This document shows positions 25,403 through 33,425 of a stretch of DNA of 64,000 nucleotides, piece after piece. Position numbers and translations under genes: made by a program. This stretch comes from Paenibacillus sp. (lineage in GTDB: Bacteria; Bacteroidota; Bacteroidia; Bacteroidales; Muribaculaceae): contig JAMPHR010000002.1 in assembly GCA_023663345.1 (NCBI GenBank), positions 62,001 to 126,000 of the forward strand. Direction: 5' to 3'. Within the stretch, counting starts at the first letter, position 1; every line of letters starts with the position of its first letter. A model generated the notes under the pieces. It ran no database searches. It was not told the DNA's origin and saw only the letters and a program-made list of their open reading frames with translations.

Positions 25403-25440
25403 AAACGGCCCGGATGCATCATGTGACATCCGGGCCGTTT
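25403..25440. terminator. Bidirectional hairpin terminator
   Basis: 14-bp perfect stem AAACGGCCCGGATG (25403-25416) with CATCCGGGCCGTTT (25427-25440), A-run before and T-rich after; between convergent kinase and thioredoxin-fold genes. Confidence 0.9.
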
Positions 25441-25482
25441 ATACATAGACCGGTCTTATCCGCATCCTGCCTGATAACAATT

Positions 25483-26313
25483 CTATCGGTTGATTAAAGG
25501 CGCGAATTCGTCGTAACTGAATCCGGTTAGGGTCTTCACGAGTTTTCCTTCGCGGTCAAACAGAAAGCACGTTGGAGATGCCTGCGATGCATAATCTATG
25601 CGTATGGGCGAGGCTTCCGAAAGGAAATCGCTTATGGTGAGAATGGGAAGGTCGTATTGTCCGGATTTTTTAGCCAGATCTTTGGCGTCTGATGAGTTGA
25701 GATACACGAGAATTTCCAGCTTCTCAGGCGAGAAATCTTTCCGGAGTTGTGCCAGATTATCACGCCCCGATTTCCCCATGCAGGAAAGCCCCTCGTATAT
25801 CAGCAGTAGGTGTTTTCCTGAGGTCTTATCCCAGTTGTAGGCCACATTGTCGGGAGTGACGGCCGGGAATCGCCTTACTGTATCTCCTATGGTCAGCTGT
25901 TGGGTATTGATCCACCGGTCAATAAGGAGGCCGTGGCTGGAGCCTTTCATCTCGGGTGACAATGTATCCAGGAGCATCCTTAGGGTGTCCTTCTCAATAA
26001 TGTTTCTCACCATGTAGACCCTGTGCAGTCCGCTCGGAGTAGAGGAGTATTTCATAGCCAGCTCAATGTTTTGGCGCAGAGCCTCATCATAGAGTTTTTT
26101 ATACACGGCCCGTAGGCTGTCGGCCTTTTCAGGTTCCCGCTCCATTCTCTCGAAGCAGACCGCCGATTTAGCCTCTAACCTATTCCATAGAGCCGAGTCG
26201 GCTTTCAGATAATTGGATTCAGTAATTTCACTATCCTGAGCCGAAACACCCAAGCCGGAAAGCATCAACGCAATGGCGGTAAGTTTCCTCAGAAACGGAT
26301 TTTTTATTGTCAT
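25483..26313 (-). CDS. Exported thioredoxin-fold protein lacking CXXC (DUF5106-like)
   Basis: 276 residues from the ATG at 26313 (an upstream in-frame TTG at 26319 is less likely). Signal peptide to about AQD (residue 26), a helical charged N-terminal domain, then a thioredoxin-like domain from about 150 (HLLLIYEGLSCMGKSGRDNLAQL, PTCFLFDREGKLVKTLTGF). Where TlpA-type proteins have WCGPC, this one has SCMGK with only one Cys, so dithiol exchange is unlikely. Bacteroidetes encode many such periplasmic proteins. It follows the nuclease-like gene by 13 bp on the same strand, but its exported, housekeeping look suggests the adjacency may be coincidental. Confidence 0.7.
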   Translation of the reverse strand: MTIKNPFLRKLTAIALMLSGLGVSAQDSEITESNYLKADSALWNRLEAKSAVCFERMEREPEKADSLRAVYKKLYDEALRQNIELAMKYSSTPSGLHRVYMVRNIIEKDTLRMLLDTLSPEMKGSSHGLLIDRWINTQQLTIGDTVRRFPAVTPDNVAYNWDKTSGKHLLLIYEGLSCMGKSGRDNLAQLRKDFSPEKLEILVYLNSSDAKDLAKKSGQYDLPILTISDFLSEASPIRIDYASQASPTCFLFDREGKLVKTLTGFSYDEFAPLINR

Positions 26314-26326
26314 TATCAATGTGTTT

Positions 26327-26989
26327 TTATAATGAAATTCTATAAGAATTATTTCCGGCCGGAACTTCTATCAGCCGGAACTTCATGTCGGGACATATAA
26401 GCGGATGCCAATATCTCGAGCAACGTGCTGAAGGCATATCGTAATTCCCGTGTTCATGAAGATGCAGGCAGAAGCGGCCGCGAGGATCTGTGATATCTTT
26501 TATGTTCGAGAGTCGTTCTGTGGTGGGCTCATGGACCACTATATATCCCACCATGTCAAAAGTTTTTCCAATAAAAGATTGCAATGGATACAACAAATGC
26601 AGAAGTTTCAGGTAACTTCCGGTTATCTGATTCTTGGCTTTGGTGATATCTTCAAGATTGAAAGAACTTTTTAGCTCAAACACGTGGAAAGTCACAATGC
26701 CGTTGTTTTCAGTGCAGAACAATCCATCACATTCTTTCATCATTATGTCGTGACATTCCTTTTTGACAAATGTCGCGGATCTTGACTGGGCTTTGTCGTG
26801 AAAAGACTTGGTTTTTTCCAGTAGATCTCTGGAAAACTCCCAGCCTTCAATATTCTCGATTGTTATATACTTGATAGTACCCGGTCTATCGACATTCTCA
26901 TATTCGCGGATAGTCAGATCACAACCATCAAGTTTTCTGGCTGAGAATGCGGGATAGAGCTTGTTGAAATCATTGATCAGTGGCGTCAT
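26327..26989 (-). CDS. Predicted PD-(D/E)XK nuclease-like protein paired with an AAA ATPase
   Basis: 220 residues from the ATG at 26989 (a TTG at 27016 would overlap the upstream gene). No signal peptide or membrane segment. A nuclease-like signature is visible: KECDG (Asp88), then VFELK (Glu105, Lys107) at the end of a beta strand, and Gln121 in the following helix (AKNQITGSYLKLL), the D-ExK-Q layout of the restriction-endonuclease fold. The fold call is from motif spacing only. It lies 10 bp downstream of the ATPase gene, implying one operon and probably one complex. Base composition is more AT-rich than the flanking housekeeping and PUL genes, consistent with transfer. Not recognised as a named family. 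Confidence 0.55.
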   Translation of the reverse strand: MTPLINDFNKLYPAFSARKLDGCDLTIREYENVDRPGTIKYITIENIEGWEFSRDLLEKTKSFHDKAQSRSATFVKKECHDIMMKECDGLFCTENNGIVTFHVFELKSSFNLEDITKAKNQITGSYLKLLHLLYPLQSFIGKTFDMVGYIVVHEPTTERLSNIKDITDPRGRFCLHLHEHGNYDMPSARCSRYWHPLICPDMKFRLIEVPAGNNSYRISL

Positions 26990-26999
26990 AATCCTGGGA

Positions 27000-28331
27000 T
27001 TAAGAACGATTATCAATCATAGATTCGAGATCGTCATACAATTGGGAACTGCGTTGCATATTCGAGTCAATAACAGTCCGGAATGTGTCGAATGGAACTC
27101 CCATTGATGAATCCTGATGCTCAATCTCCGATAATCCGTCAGCTCTCATGCGTATATAATAGGCTCCTACAAGATCAGGAGATAAAGCGGTAAAACTATC
27201 ATAGTTGAGACTTTCAGCATACCGGATAAATTCGTCTATGTCCTTCATCAATGACCGGATTATACCCAGCCGGATCATGTCATTTATATGTCGGAGCAGA
27301 TAATCACTGTGGGTTGTTATCTGCAAATGAGCACCTGAATTTATCGCGTAACATAATAGTTCCGCCACTTTAACCTGCAGTTCAGGATGAAGATGGGATT
27401 CCGGTTCCTCAAACAATGTTGCATATTGGCCGAGTTGTCCCTTTTGCATCATGATGGCGAATGGCGCCAGTTCTTTTATGGAAGAGGCTGCTGCGGAAAT
27501 GGGTACAGTGAGGTTGTCCGAGTCAAGTTTATATACGATCTCATCATCATCTATCATTATATCTCCCCGGAGTATCCTGTTGTGAAGTACGTTCTGCGCC
27601 TTCTTGAAGTTCGGATCGATTTTTTGATATTGTGCATTAAGAGACACAAGATTTTTAATAGCCGACATGTCATTCAGGAATTCCCGGTACATGCCTTTGA
27701 TGGTGGCTCTTACGCTTTCGGGTAATGAAATGAGGCTTCCTCGCGATGGAGGCATGAAGAACGTGGCATTTACGTTTATTCCATATTTCTCTCTAAGGAA
27801 TAATGAAATGAGAAACCGGAATGGTATGGTGCCCCAAGTCACGCTGTCAGTGGGAAGATTGAGAGGCTTATCCATCTCTTTCAATGACAGAGTTTCCACG
27901 TGTTCCACTATATTACCTTCGTCAAGACTGAGTGTGCTTCTGCCATACAGGAAGGTAAAGTGCTCGGGAAGATCGGGAAATTCAATTTTGAAATCAGCGG
28001 TAAGATCAGGATTTCCCAACATCTCCCGGAGATATGTTACAGCTTCCAGATTGACCAGATCCATGAACTCGGTGGTCGGGATTTTGCACAACACTGTACT
28101 ATCGTGGGGAAGTGCGGCTCTAAGCTGTTCGTAATTAAGCTCTTTTAATTGTAGGATTTTATTGAGTTCATCGCCGGTGAGTACCCGGTATATGTAATGG
28201 ACAAGGAGTGACAGATAACTTTTCCCGACACCTGAGATTCCGGAAAAAATCATAAATGGCCTTAATTCAACCTTTACAGGTCCGATGATTGGCCCAAGAC
28301 GGTTGATGTGTAGGTTAATGCCTGATATCAT
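27000..28331 (-). CDS. AAA15/AAA21-type (ABC-like) ATPase
   Basis: 443-residue cytosolic ATPase of the OLD/SMC-like ABC superfamily. Walker A GISGVGKS at 31-38, a long insertion, signature-like SAAASSIKELAP at 279-290, Walker B ATLFEEPESHLHPELQ at 304-319, H-loop His341 in QITTHSDYLL. The roughly 100 residues after the H-loop do not look like a TOPRIM nuclease, so the effector activity is presumably in the adjacent nuclease-like protein. Such ATPase plus nuclease pairs are common in anti-phage systems (Septu, Gabija, PARIS-like), but this pair does not match one I can name. Own promoter: TATCTTTG on minus at 28361-28368. Confidence 0.82.
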   Translation of the reverse strand: MISGINLHINRLGPIIGPVKVELRPFMIFSGISGVGKSYLSLLVHYIYRVLTGDELNKILQLKELNYEQLRAALPHDSTVLCKIPTTEFMDLVNLEAVTYLREMLGNPDLTADFKIEFPDLPEHFTFLYGRSTLSLDEGNIVEHVETLSLKEMDKPLNLPTDSVTWGTIPFRFLISLFLREKYGINVNATFFMPPSRGSLISLPESVRATIKGMYREFLNDMSAIKNLVSLNAQYQKIDPNFKKAQNVLHNRILRGDIMIDDDEIVYKLDSDNLTVPISAAASSIKELAPFAIMMQKGQLGQYATLFEEPESHLHPELQVKVAELLCYAINSGAHLQITTHSDYLLRHINDMIRLGIIRSLMKDIDEFIRYAESLNYDSFTALSPDLVGAYYIRMRADGLSEIEHQDSSMGVPFDTFRTVIDSNMQRSSQLYDDLESMIDNRS

Positions 28332-28360
28332 TATGCCGTGGTATAATTAAATGAACATCA

Positions 28361-28368
28361 CAAAGATA
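28361..28368 (-). promoter_or_regulatory. Promoter box of the ATPase-nuclease operon
   Basis: TATCTTTG on the minus strand, exact TAnnTTTG, 29 bp before the ATPase start codon. Confidence 0.55.
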
Positions 28369-28472
28369 GTCAATAGAAATATTAAAGAAAAATTTTAATT
28401 GATATTATTGTTTGGTATTAGTGGCAGGATTTGTAATGTGTGATGTGTTACAGGGCAGAGAGAGGATATGAA

Positions 28473-28505
28473 ACAGTCCAGTTGCTGATGAGACAACCGG
28501 ACTGT
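28473..28505 (-). terminator. Hairpin after def
   Basis: ACAGTCC.GTTG (28473-28484) pairs with CAAC.GGACTGT (28494-28505), one mismatch, 9-nt loop, short TTT on the minus strand. Likely ends the ruvX-def transcript. Confidence 0.55.
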
Positions 28506-28542
28506 GTATTGTGTGATTGGAATATGTCGAACTGTTGCCGGG

Positions 28543-29106
28543 TTATTTTTTGCGGGGGGCGTATTTTACGGGGTAGTCGCAACGGGTGCGGCCGGTGATG
28601 ATGCCGTTGAGTTTGCCCTTGATGAGCTGACGGCGTATCATGGAGATGTGGTCGATGTAGAGTTTGCCCTCCAGGTGGTCACACTCGTGCTGAACGATGC
28701 GGGCCAGGAAGCCCGAGATTTCCTCCTCGTGGGGCTGGAAATTCTCGTCGACCCATGTGAGGCGTATGTGCTCGACACGGGGCACATCCTCCGAGAGTCC
28801 CGGGAGGCTGAGGCAACCTTCCGAGCGGGTGATCTTGTCGCCGTCGAGGATCTCGACGGTGGGGTTGATGAGCACGAATTTACGGCCTGCACATTCGGGG
28901 AACGAGTCCTTCACGGGGTCGGCATCGATCACTACGATACGTTCGGCGAGGCCTATCTGGGGACCGGCAAGGCCTACGCCCTCGCTGGCATACATGGTGG
29001 CGAACATATTTTCGACCAATTCTTTCAGGCCCTCGCGGTCGGCGGCGAGGTCGGCACATTCCTTGCGGAGCACGGGGTGGCCGTAGAGATATACTGGGAG
29101 TCGCAT
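28543..29106 (-). CDS. def: Peptide deformylase
   Basis: Removes the N-formyl group from nascent proteins; essential metalloenzyme, 187 residues. All three motifs are intact: GVGLAGPQIG, EGCLSLPG (metal-ligand Cys) and QHECDHLEG (HEXXH). Begins 13 bp after ruvX, so co-transcribed with it, a common Bacteroidetes arrangement. Basic tail APRKK at the C terminus. Confidence 0.98.
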   Translation of the reverse strand: MRLPVYLYGHPVLRKECADLAADREGLKELVENMFATMYASEGVGLAGPQIGLAERIVVIDADPVKDSFPECAGRKFVLINPTVEILDGDKITRSEGCLSLPGLSEDVPRVEHIRLTWVDENFQPHEEEISGFLARIVQHECDHLEGKLYIDHISMIRRQLIKGKLNGIITGRTRCDYPVKYAPRKK

Positions 29107-29119
29107 TATGGTAAGTTTC

Positions 29120-29539
29120 TTATTTTAACGGTGATGCTGAGAGATAGGAGTTGAGTATGATGACGGCGGCCATGCGGTCGATCGCGCCCTTGTCGCGCCG
29201 GCCGCTTTTCTTGACTCCGGCATCGATCATGGCCCGGTGGGCCAGGGTGGAGGTGAAACGCTCGTCCCACATGGTGAATTTCATCGCGGGGAATTCCTTG
29301 CGCAAGCGTCCGAGCGCAGGGGTGATGTAGCGCATGGAGTCGGATGGCTCGCCACGCATGGTGGTGGGGAGGCCCACCACGATCTCGTCGACAGTCTCAC
29401 GCGATATGTAGTCCTTGAGAAAGGCCACAAGCTCGGCAGGGGGGATCGTGGCCAGTGCGGTGGCCACGATGCGCAACGGGTCGGTCACTGCAAGTCCGCA
29501 GCGACGTCGTCCGTAGTCTATGGCAAGTATTCGTCCCAT
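29120..29539 (-). CDS. ruvX: Putative pre-16S rRNA nuclease / Holliday junction resolvase-like YqgF
   Basis: 139 residues with an RNase H-like fold: MGRILAIDYGRRRCGLAVTDPL (catalytic Asp), VVGLPTTMRGE, WDERFTSTLAHRAM (Glu) and KGAIDRMAAVIIL (Asp). The ATG at 29539 is chosen because an upstream TTG (29554) falls inside the -7 promoter box. The family matures the 16S rRNA 5' end in E. coli and has been linked to recombination. Transcription start is predicted within a few bases of the ATG, so the mRNA is almost leaderless. Confidence 0.93.
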   Translation of the reverse strand: MGRILAIDYGRRRCGLAVTDPLRIVATALATIPPAELVAFLKDYISRETVDEIVVGLPTTMRGEPSDSMRYITPALGRLRKEFPAMKFTMWDERFTSTLAHRAMIDAGVKKSGRRDKGAIDRMAAVIILNSYLSASPLK

Positions 29540-29551
29540 ATTCAGCGGGTG

Positions 29552-29583
29552 CAAAGGTACTTAAAAAAAATCAGTTGGACAAA
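29552..29583 (-). promoter_or_regulatory. ruvX-def promoter
   Basis: Full consensus on the minus strand: -33 TTTG (29580-29583), 20-bp spacer, -7 TACCTTTG (29552-29559). The ATG is only 13 bp below the -7 box. Confidence 0.8.
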
Positions 29584-29609
29584 CTTATATCCCCGTGGGA
29601 AATAGTATA

Positions 29610-29644
29610 GCCCCGTGTGAAATCGCCTGGATCTCACACGGGGC
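29610..29644. terminator. Hairpin downstream of the ROK kinase gene
   Basis: 11-bp perfect stem GCCCCGTGTGA (29610-29620) / TCACACGGGGC (29634-29644). A partial copy CCCCGTGGGAAAT precedes it at 29591. No T-tract on the minus strand, so termination efficiency is uncertain. Confidence 0.6.
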
Positions 29645-29721
29645 CTGTTGAATACCGATATGATGCTTGGTTGTGTGCCGGGGACGGGTGCTGATGGTGG
29701 CTACCCGGCAATGGCGCGGGC

Positions 29722-30825
29722 TTACGCTTCCTTGTCAAGCTCGGTGAGAGCGTAGACGTAGGCTCCGGCCGATATGGCCTGGGATGCGCCGAGTTTCGAG
29801 AGGATGATGCCGGTGCGCTTCATGGTGTCGTAGGTCACGGTCTTGTCGGTGCCATAGACGGGGATCTCCTGAGGCTCTCCCACCACGAATTTGGCAAATT
29901 CGAGCTCGTCGTCGAGGTCGAACACGCGGGGTTGCACACGGTTGACAGTCTCGCCTGTGACTGTGAGCAGTGTCGAGCGCATCTCGCGGAGCAGTGCTGG
30001 CTTGATGTACTTCATCGCGCCGGTGAGTCCGCCACCTATCACCACGAGCGAGTCGGTGAGCGTCACGGCTGTGGCGAATGCGTCGCCGGCAATCTCGCCA
30101 AACAGTTCGAAGGCCTTCTTGGCAGCCTCGGGGTCGCCGGGCTTCTCACCCTCGGCTATCAGGTAGATGTCGTAGGGGGTGAGGTCGGTCGATTCCACAC
30201 CTGTCAGGCGGGCATATTCGCGCTTGATGGCACGGATTGAGGCTCCTTCCTCGAGTATGATCGAGGTGTCGCGCTTGTTGCGGAGGCAGAATGTCTCCAC
30301 GCAGGAGTTGTTGCCCAAGTTGAGCTGGCCGTTGATCACCGAGCCAATGCCGAGGCCTGTGCCGAAGGTGTAGCCGAGCAGATTGGTGTAGCGGCGTTTG
30401 CCACCCAACTCCTGGATGCGGGTATTGATGTCGTTGAGGGCGCCGATCGTGGCCTCGCCGAAAGCGAAGAGGTCACCGTCGTTGTTGATGTAGACCGGGA
30501 TACCGAAAGTGTGGCGCAGGAACGGACCGAGAGCCACGCCGTCGCGGAACGAGGGGAAGTTGGGGAGGTAACCGCCGATGATTCCGGCACGATAGTCTGC
30601 CGGACCGGGGAATGCGAAACTGATGGCCACCGGTTTTTCATCGAGCTTGTCGATAACTTCGCGGAAACCCTTCACCATAGTGTCGAGACACAGGTCGAGG
30701 TCATGGGAATTGGAGGGGTAGGTGACAGGATCAATTATGAATTTGCATCCGCGCATCGCGCAGAACACAAAATTGGTGCCCCCGGCGTCGAGGGTGATTA
30801 CGGTGCGGTTGTCGGTACGGTACAT
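29722..30825 (-). CDS. ROK-family sugar kinase (glucokinase-like)
   Basis: 367-residue cytosolic kinase. N-terminal phosphate loop VITLDAGGTNFVFCAM, sugar-binding SFAFPGPADYRAG and YINNDGDLFAFGE (catalytic Asp in NNDGD), and C-terminal VVIGGGLTGAM. Residues NRVQPRVFDLDDE and a longer C terminus fit a Bacteroidetes glucokinase-type ROK subgroup; the canonical zinc-binding CXCGXXGC motif of many ROK proteins is not evident. Third gene of the GH88-DUF4861-kinase operon, 31 bp after the previous gene, so it may phosphorylate a monosaccharide released by the locus. Confidence 0.85.
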   Translation of the reverse strand: MYRTDNRTVITLDAGGTNFVFCAMRGCKFIIDPVTYPSNSHDLDLCLDTMVKGFREVIDKLDEKPVAISFAFPGPADYRAGIIGGYLPNFPSFRDGVALGPFLRHTFGIPVYINNDGDLFAFGEATIGALNDINTRIQELGGKRRYTNLLGYTFGTGLGIGSVINGQLNLGNNSCVETFCLRNKRDTSIILEEGASIRAIKREYARLTGVESTDLTPYDIYLIAEGEKPGDPEAAKKAFELFGEIAGDAFATAVTLTDSLVVIGGGLTGAMKYIKPALLREMRSTLLTVTGETVNRVQPRVFDLDDELEFAKFVVGEPQEIPVYGTDKTVTYDTMKRTGIILSKLGASQAISAGAYVYALTELDKEA

Positions 30826-30856
30826 GGTATTGTAATGAGATATGAGAGGGGGGATA

Positions 30857-32056
30857 TTATTTATGAGAACGGGAGAATGATTCGAGATATTGTCTCCACT
30901 CCTCCATGTTCCTTATGTCGGTCTTGTCCCAGGCAAATCCCCAGTAGTATTCGAGGGTATCGCCGGGGGTGTAGTCGGTCACGCCGAGGATATGGCCGTC
31001 GCGCTCGCAAGTCTCGCGTATGCCGGCGGGGAAATATACTCCGAGCAGTGCGCGGCCATTGTCGGGACCCTGGGTGGGGTCGGCGTATGCGATTATGCCG
31101 GCGGTGGCATCGGCTATCGACGCGGTATCGTCACGGCGGGGGAGTCCGGCGGTGATGGGGGTCGGTTCGGTCAGGCCCTCGTACCACACACGGGTGCGGT
31201 TCATGTGGCTTCCGGCATCAAGCGATATCAACCGGTGCTCCACTACGGCGCTGTCGGCACCGATAGCCTTGGGGGCGAATGTGAGTTCCACGGTGAAACG
31301 CAACGGGCCGTTGTCGAGCACCTCGGCCTTGTCGTAGCACCAGGGGAACGCGATGCTGTCGGTCGGCATAAGCGCGGCCACTCCGGCACCGAGTGTAGGA
31401 CCTACGGCGTAGCAGTCCATACCCTTGCCATGGTCGATGTGATAGGAGAACGATTTGATGAACTCCTCGGCGAGCGCGGGGTCGATGGCACGGAGCGAGT
31501 CGACCTTGACCCATGTTGCAGGATCGGTCTCGGGGCGGTAGAGATCCTCCACCACCAGGCCGGTTCCGGGATATTTGAAGAATATATCGTATCCGAAAGC
31601 CTTCTCCCCTTTGGCCTGGGTAGCGGGGCCGTAGATGCGGAATCCCACCAGATCGTTTTCCCATGCTATGTCGTCGGCACGCTCGGGATAGAGGCGACCG
31701 AACACCAGCGCATCCTTGGCCGGAACGGGCTTGCCGTCGCTCACGGTTGTAGCCGTATCAGTCGTGGCGGAAGCGGGCACAATCTTATAGGTGCCGTCGG
31801 CCCCGGGGAATATCAGCTTGTTGTCGTGAGTGAGCTGTGACATCACGGTGTCGCCTGACTGGGCCACGACCAGCAGACGGTCTGTACCGAGCTGATCAAC
31901 GATATTGCCGGCCGGAATCTCCACAATGTCGCCCGAGCGGGGTGTGGACGGATCGACCGTCACCTCTACTTCGTTACCGGTGCATGACGAGACTATGAGC
32001 ATGAGTGCGGCACCCGTGAGGACCGCCGATGAGCTGAGGGGGAAGGTGATTTTCAT
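30857..32056 (-). CDS. DUF4861-family lipoprotein
   Basis: 399 residues with a lipoprotein signal peptide (lipobox LIVSSC, Cys about 25). The body is beta-rich, with DDIAWENDLVGFRIYGPATQAKGEKAFGYDIFFKYP, YHIDHGKGMDCYAVGPTLGAG and VWYEGLTEP, features I associate with DUF4861, a family usually found beside unsaturated glucuronyl hydrolases in Bacteroidetes PULs. Biochemical function is unknown to me; the conserved His/Asp-rich GKGMDCY segment may bind sugar. Overlaps the GH88 gene by 4 bp (ATGA), so the two are translationally coupled. Confidence 0.68.
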   Translation of the reverse strand: MKITFPLSSSAVLTGAALMLIVSSCTGNEVEVTVDPSTPRSGDIVEIPAGNIVDQLGTDRLLVVAQSGDTVMSQLTHDNKLIFPGADGTYKIVPASATTDTATTVSDGKPVPAKDALVFGRLYPERADDIAWENDLVGFRIYGPATQAKGEKAFGYDIFFKYPGTGLVVEDLYRPETDPATWVKVDSLRAIDPALAEEFIKSFSYHIDHGKGMDCYAVGPTLGAGVAALMPTDSIAFPWCYDKAEVLDNGPLRFTVELTFAPKAIGADSAVVEHRLISLDAGSHMNRTRVWYEGLTEPTPITAGLPRRDDTASIADATAGIIAYADPTQGPDNGRALLGVYFPAGIRETCERDGHILGVTDYTPGDTLEYYWGFAWDKTDIRNMEEWRQYLESFSRSHK

Positions 32057-33294
32057 TTCTTGGCTATGAGAGGAGTTGAGGTCTCGAGTTTTTTCAGGCG
32101 TGAAAGCGCCTCGATGTAATAGTAGTCGGCATAGATGATGGAGGCATCGATCTCACTACCGGCAGGATGATGGCCGGTGGAGTGGTCGAGGAACGATGTG
32201 CGCTTCTCGCCCGAGCGGTAGGCCGGGGTGGCAAGCGAGGCGAGCATCTGCCTGGCGGCGCCTGAGTAAGTCGCGGCTTTCTCCTCATCGCAGTATCTCT
32301 GAAGCTCGAGCAGGGCCGAGGCCACAACGCAAGCGGCCGAGGCATCGCGGGGAGCATTGGGGATGGCGGGATCATCGAAATCCCAGTAGGGGATATAGTC
32401 CTCGGGCAGACGCGAGAGATACACGTCGGTCACCTTGCAGGCGAAGTCGAGGAAACGCGGATCGCGGGTCTCGCGGTATATCATGGTGTAGCCGTATATG
32501 CCCCATGCCTGGCCACGTGCCCACATGGAGTTGTCGGCATATCCCTGATGGGTCATCCCCTTGATGAACTCTCCGCTCTCGGGGTTGTACACAGCCACAT
32601 GATAGGAGGTGTAGTCGGGGCGGAAGTTGTATTTCATCGTGGTCTCGGCATGTTTCACGGCTATGTCATAGAGGCGGTGGTCGCCACCGTTCTTGGCGGC
32701 CCAGAACAGCATCTCGAGGTTCATGAGATTGTCCATGATGGTGTTGTGTCCGCCCAGCATCTCCACGTTGCGGGGCCATGAGAGGATGGTGCCCACGCGG
32801 GGATTATAGAGGGTGGCGAGCGAGTCTGCGGTGTCGAGTATCACCTGTTTGAACTTGGGGTTGCCGGTAAGGCGGTAGCCGTTGCCGTAGCTGCAGAACA
32901 TGAGGAAGCCGAGGTCATGGTCGAAGGCGGGTTGCTTGGAGAGGTATTCGAGCGATGCGGTGTATCGTTCGGCCTCCTCGCGCACGAGTTCGTCACGCGA
33001 CATCTCGTAGTTGTACCACAGTATACCGGGCCAAAATCCGGCGCACCACTCATCGGCAGTGGCCTTACGGCAGTGCCAGGTGGTGTCCTCCCCAGTGATG
33101 TTGCGGGGCATCATTGTGTAGTCGGTGGAACCGGCAGAGTGGAGTACCTTGAGCGAGCGGTCCACCTGGGCGGCGCAATAGTCAAGGTCGGCGTCGACAT
33201 CTACGTTGACGCTTTCGGCCTCGGCACTGGTACATGCCGTGACAATGAACGGAATGGTCAGGATTCCAATGAATTTTTTAAGCGTGTTGACCAT
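32053..33294 (-). CDS. GH88 unsaturated glucuronyl hydrolase
   Basis: 413-residue exported (alpha/alpha)6-barrel enzyme that removes the 4,5-unsaturated uronic acid left at the non-reducing end by polysaccharide lyases. N-terminal lipobox TAC at Cys 21. Diagnostic segments: WCAGFWPGILWYNYEMS, FLMFCSYGNGYRLTG, NTIMDNLMNLEMLFWAAK (first catalytic Asp), YADNSMWARGQAWGIYGYTM, and PRDASAACVVASALLEL (second Asp). Its presence implies lyases act upstream, matching the two predicted lyases in the PUL. Own promoter at 33314-33343. Confidence 0.92.
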   Translation of the reverse strand: MVNTLKKFIGILTIPFIVTACTSAEAESVNVDVDADLDYCAAQVDRSLKVLHSAGSTDYTMMPRNITGEDTTWHCRKATADEWCAGFWPGILWYNYEMSRDELVREEAERYTASLEYLSKQPAFDHDLGFLMFCSYGNGYRLTGNPKFKQVILDTADSLATLYNPRVGTILSWPRNVEMLGGHNTIMDNLMNLEMLFWAAKNGGDHRLYDIAVKHAETTMKYNFRPDYTSYHVAVYNPESGEFIKGMTHQGYADNSMWARGQAWGIYGYTMIYRETRDPRFLDFACKVTDVYLSRLPEDYIPYWDFDDPAIPNAPRDASAACVVASALLELQRYCDEEKAATYSGAARQMLASLATPAYRSGEKRTSFLDHSTGHHPAGSEIDASIIYADYYYIEALSRLKKLETSTPLIAKK

Positions 33295-33313
33295 GATTTT
33301 ACAATGATAAGTG

Positions 33314-33343
33314 CAAATTTAGATAAGAACTAATAAAAAACAA
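33314..33343 (-). promoter_or_regulatory. Promoter of the GH88-DUF4861-kinase operon
   Basis: Minus-strand TAAATTTG (33314-33321) with TTG (33341-33343) 19 bp upstream. Suggests the operon can be expressed apart from the main PUL transcript. Confidence 0.65.
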
Positions 33344-33425
33344 TCTTTTTTACCTCGAATCAAGAAAAATTTCTGTAGATATGTATCCTATGTATCAGAT
33401 AATACGGCGATGGATGGTTAAATAC

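Noticed and set aside
25483-26313. Third component of the ATPase-nuclease module
   Set aside because: Same strand and only 13 bp away, but it has a signal peptide and a periplasmic thioredoxin-like fold, so a role in an intracellular defence module is unlikely.
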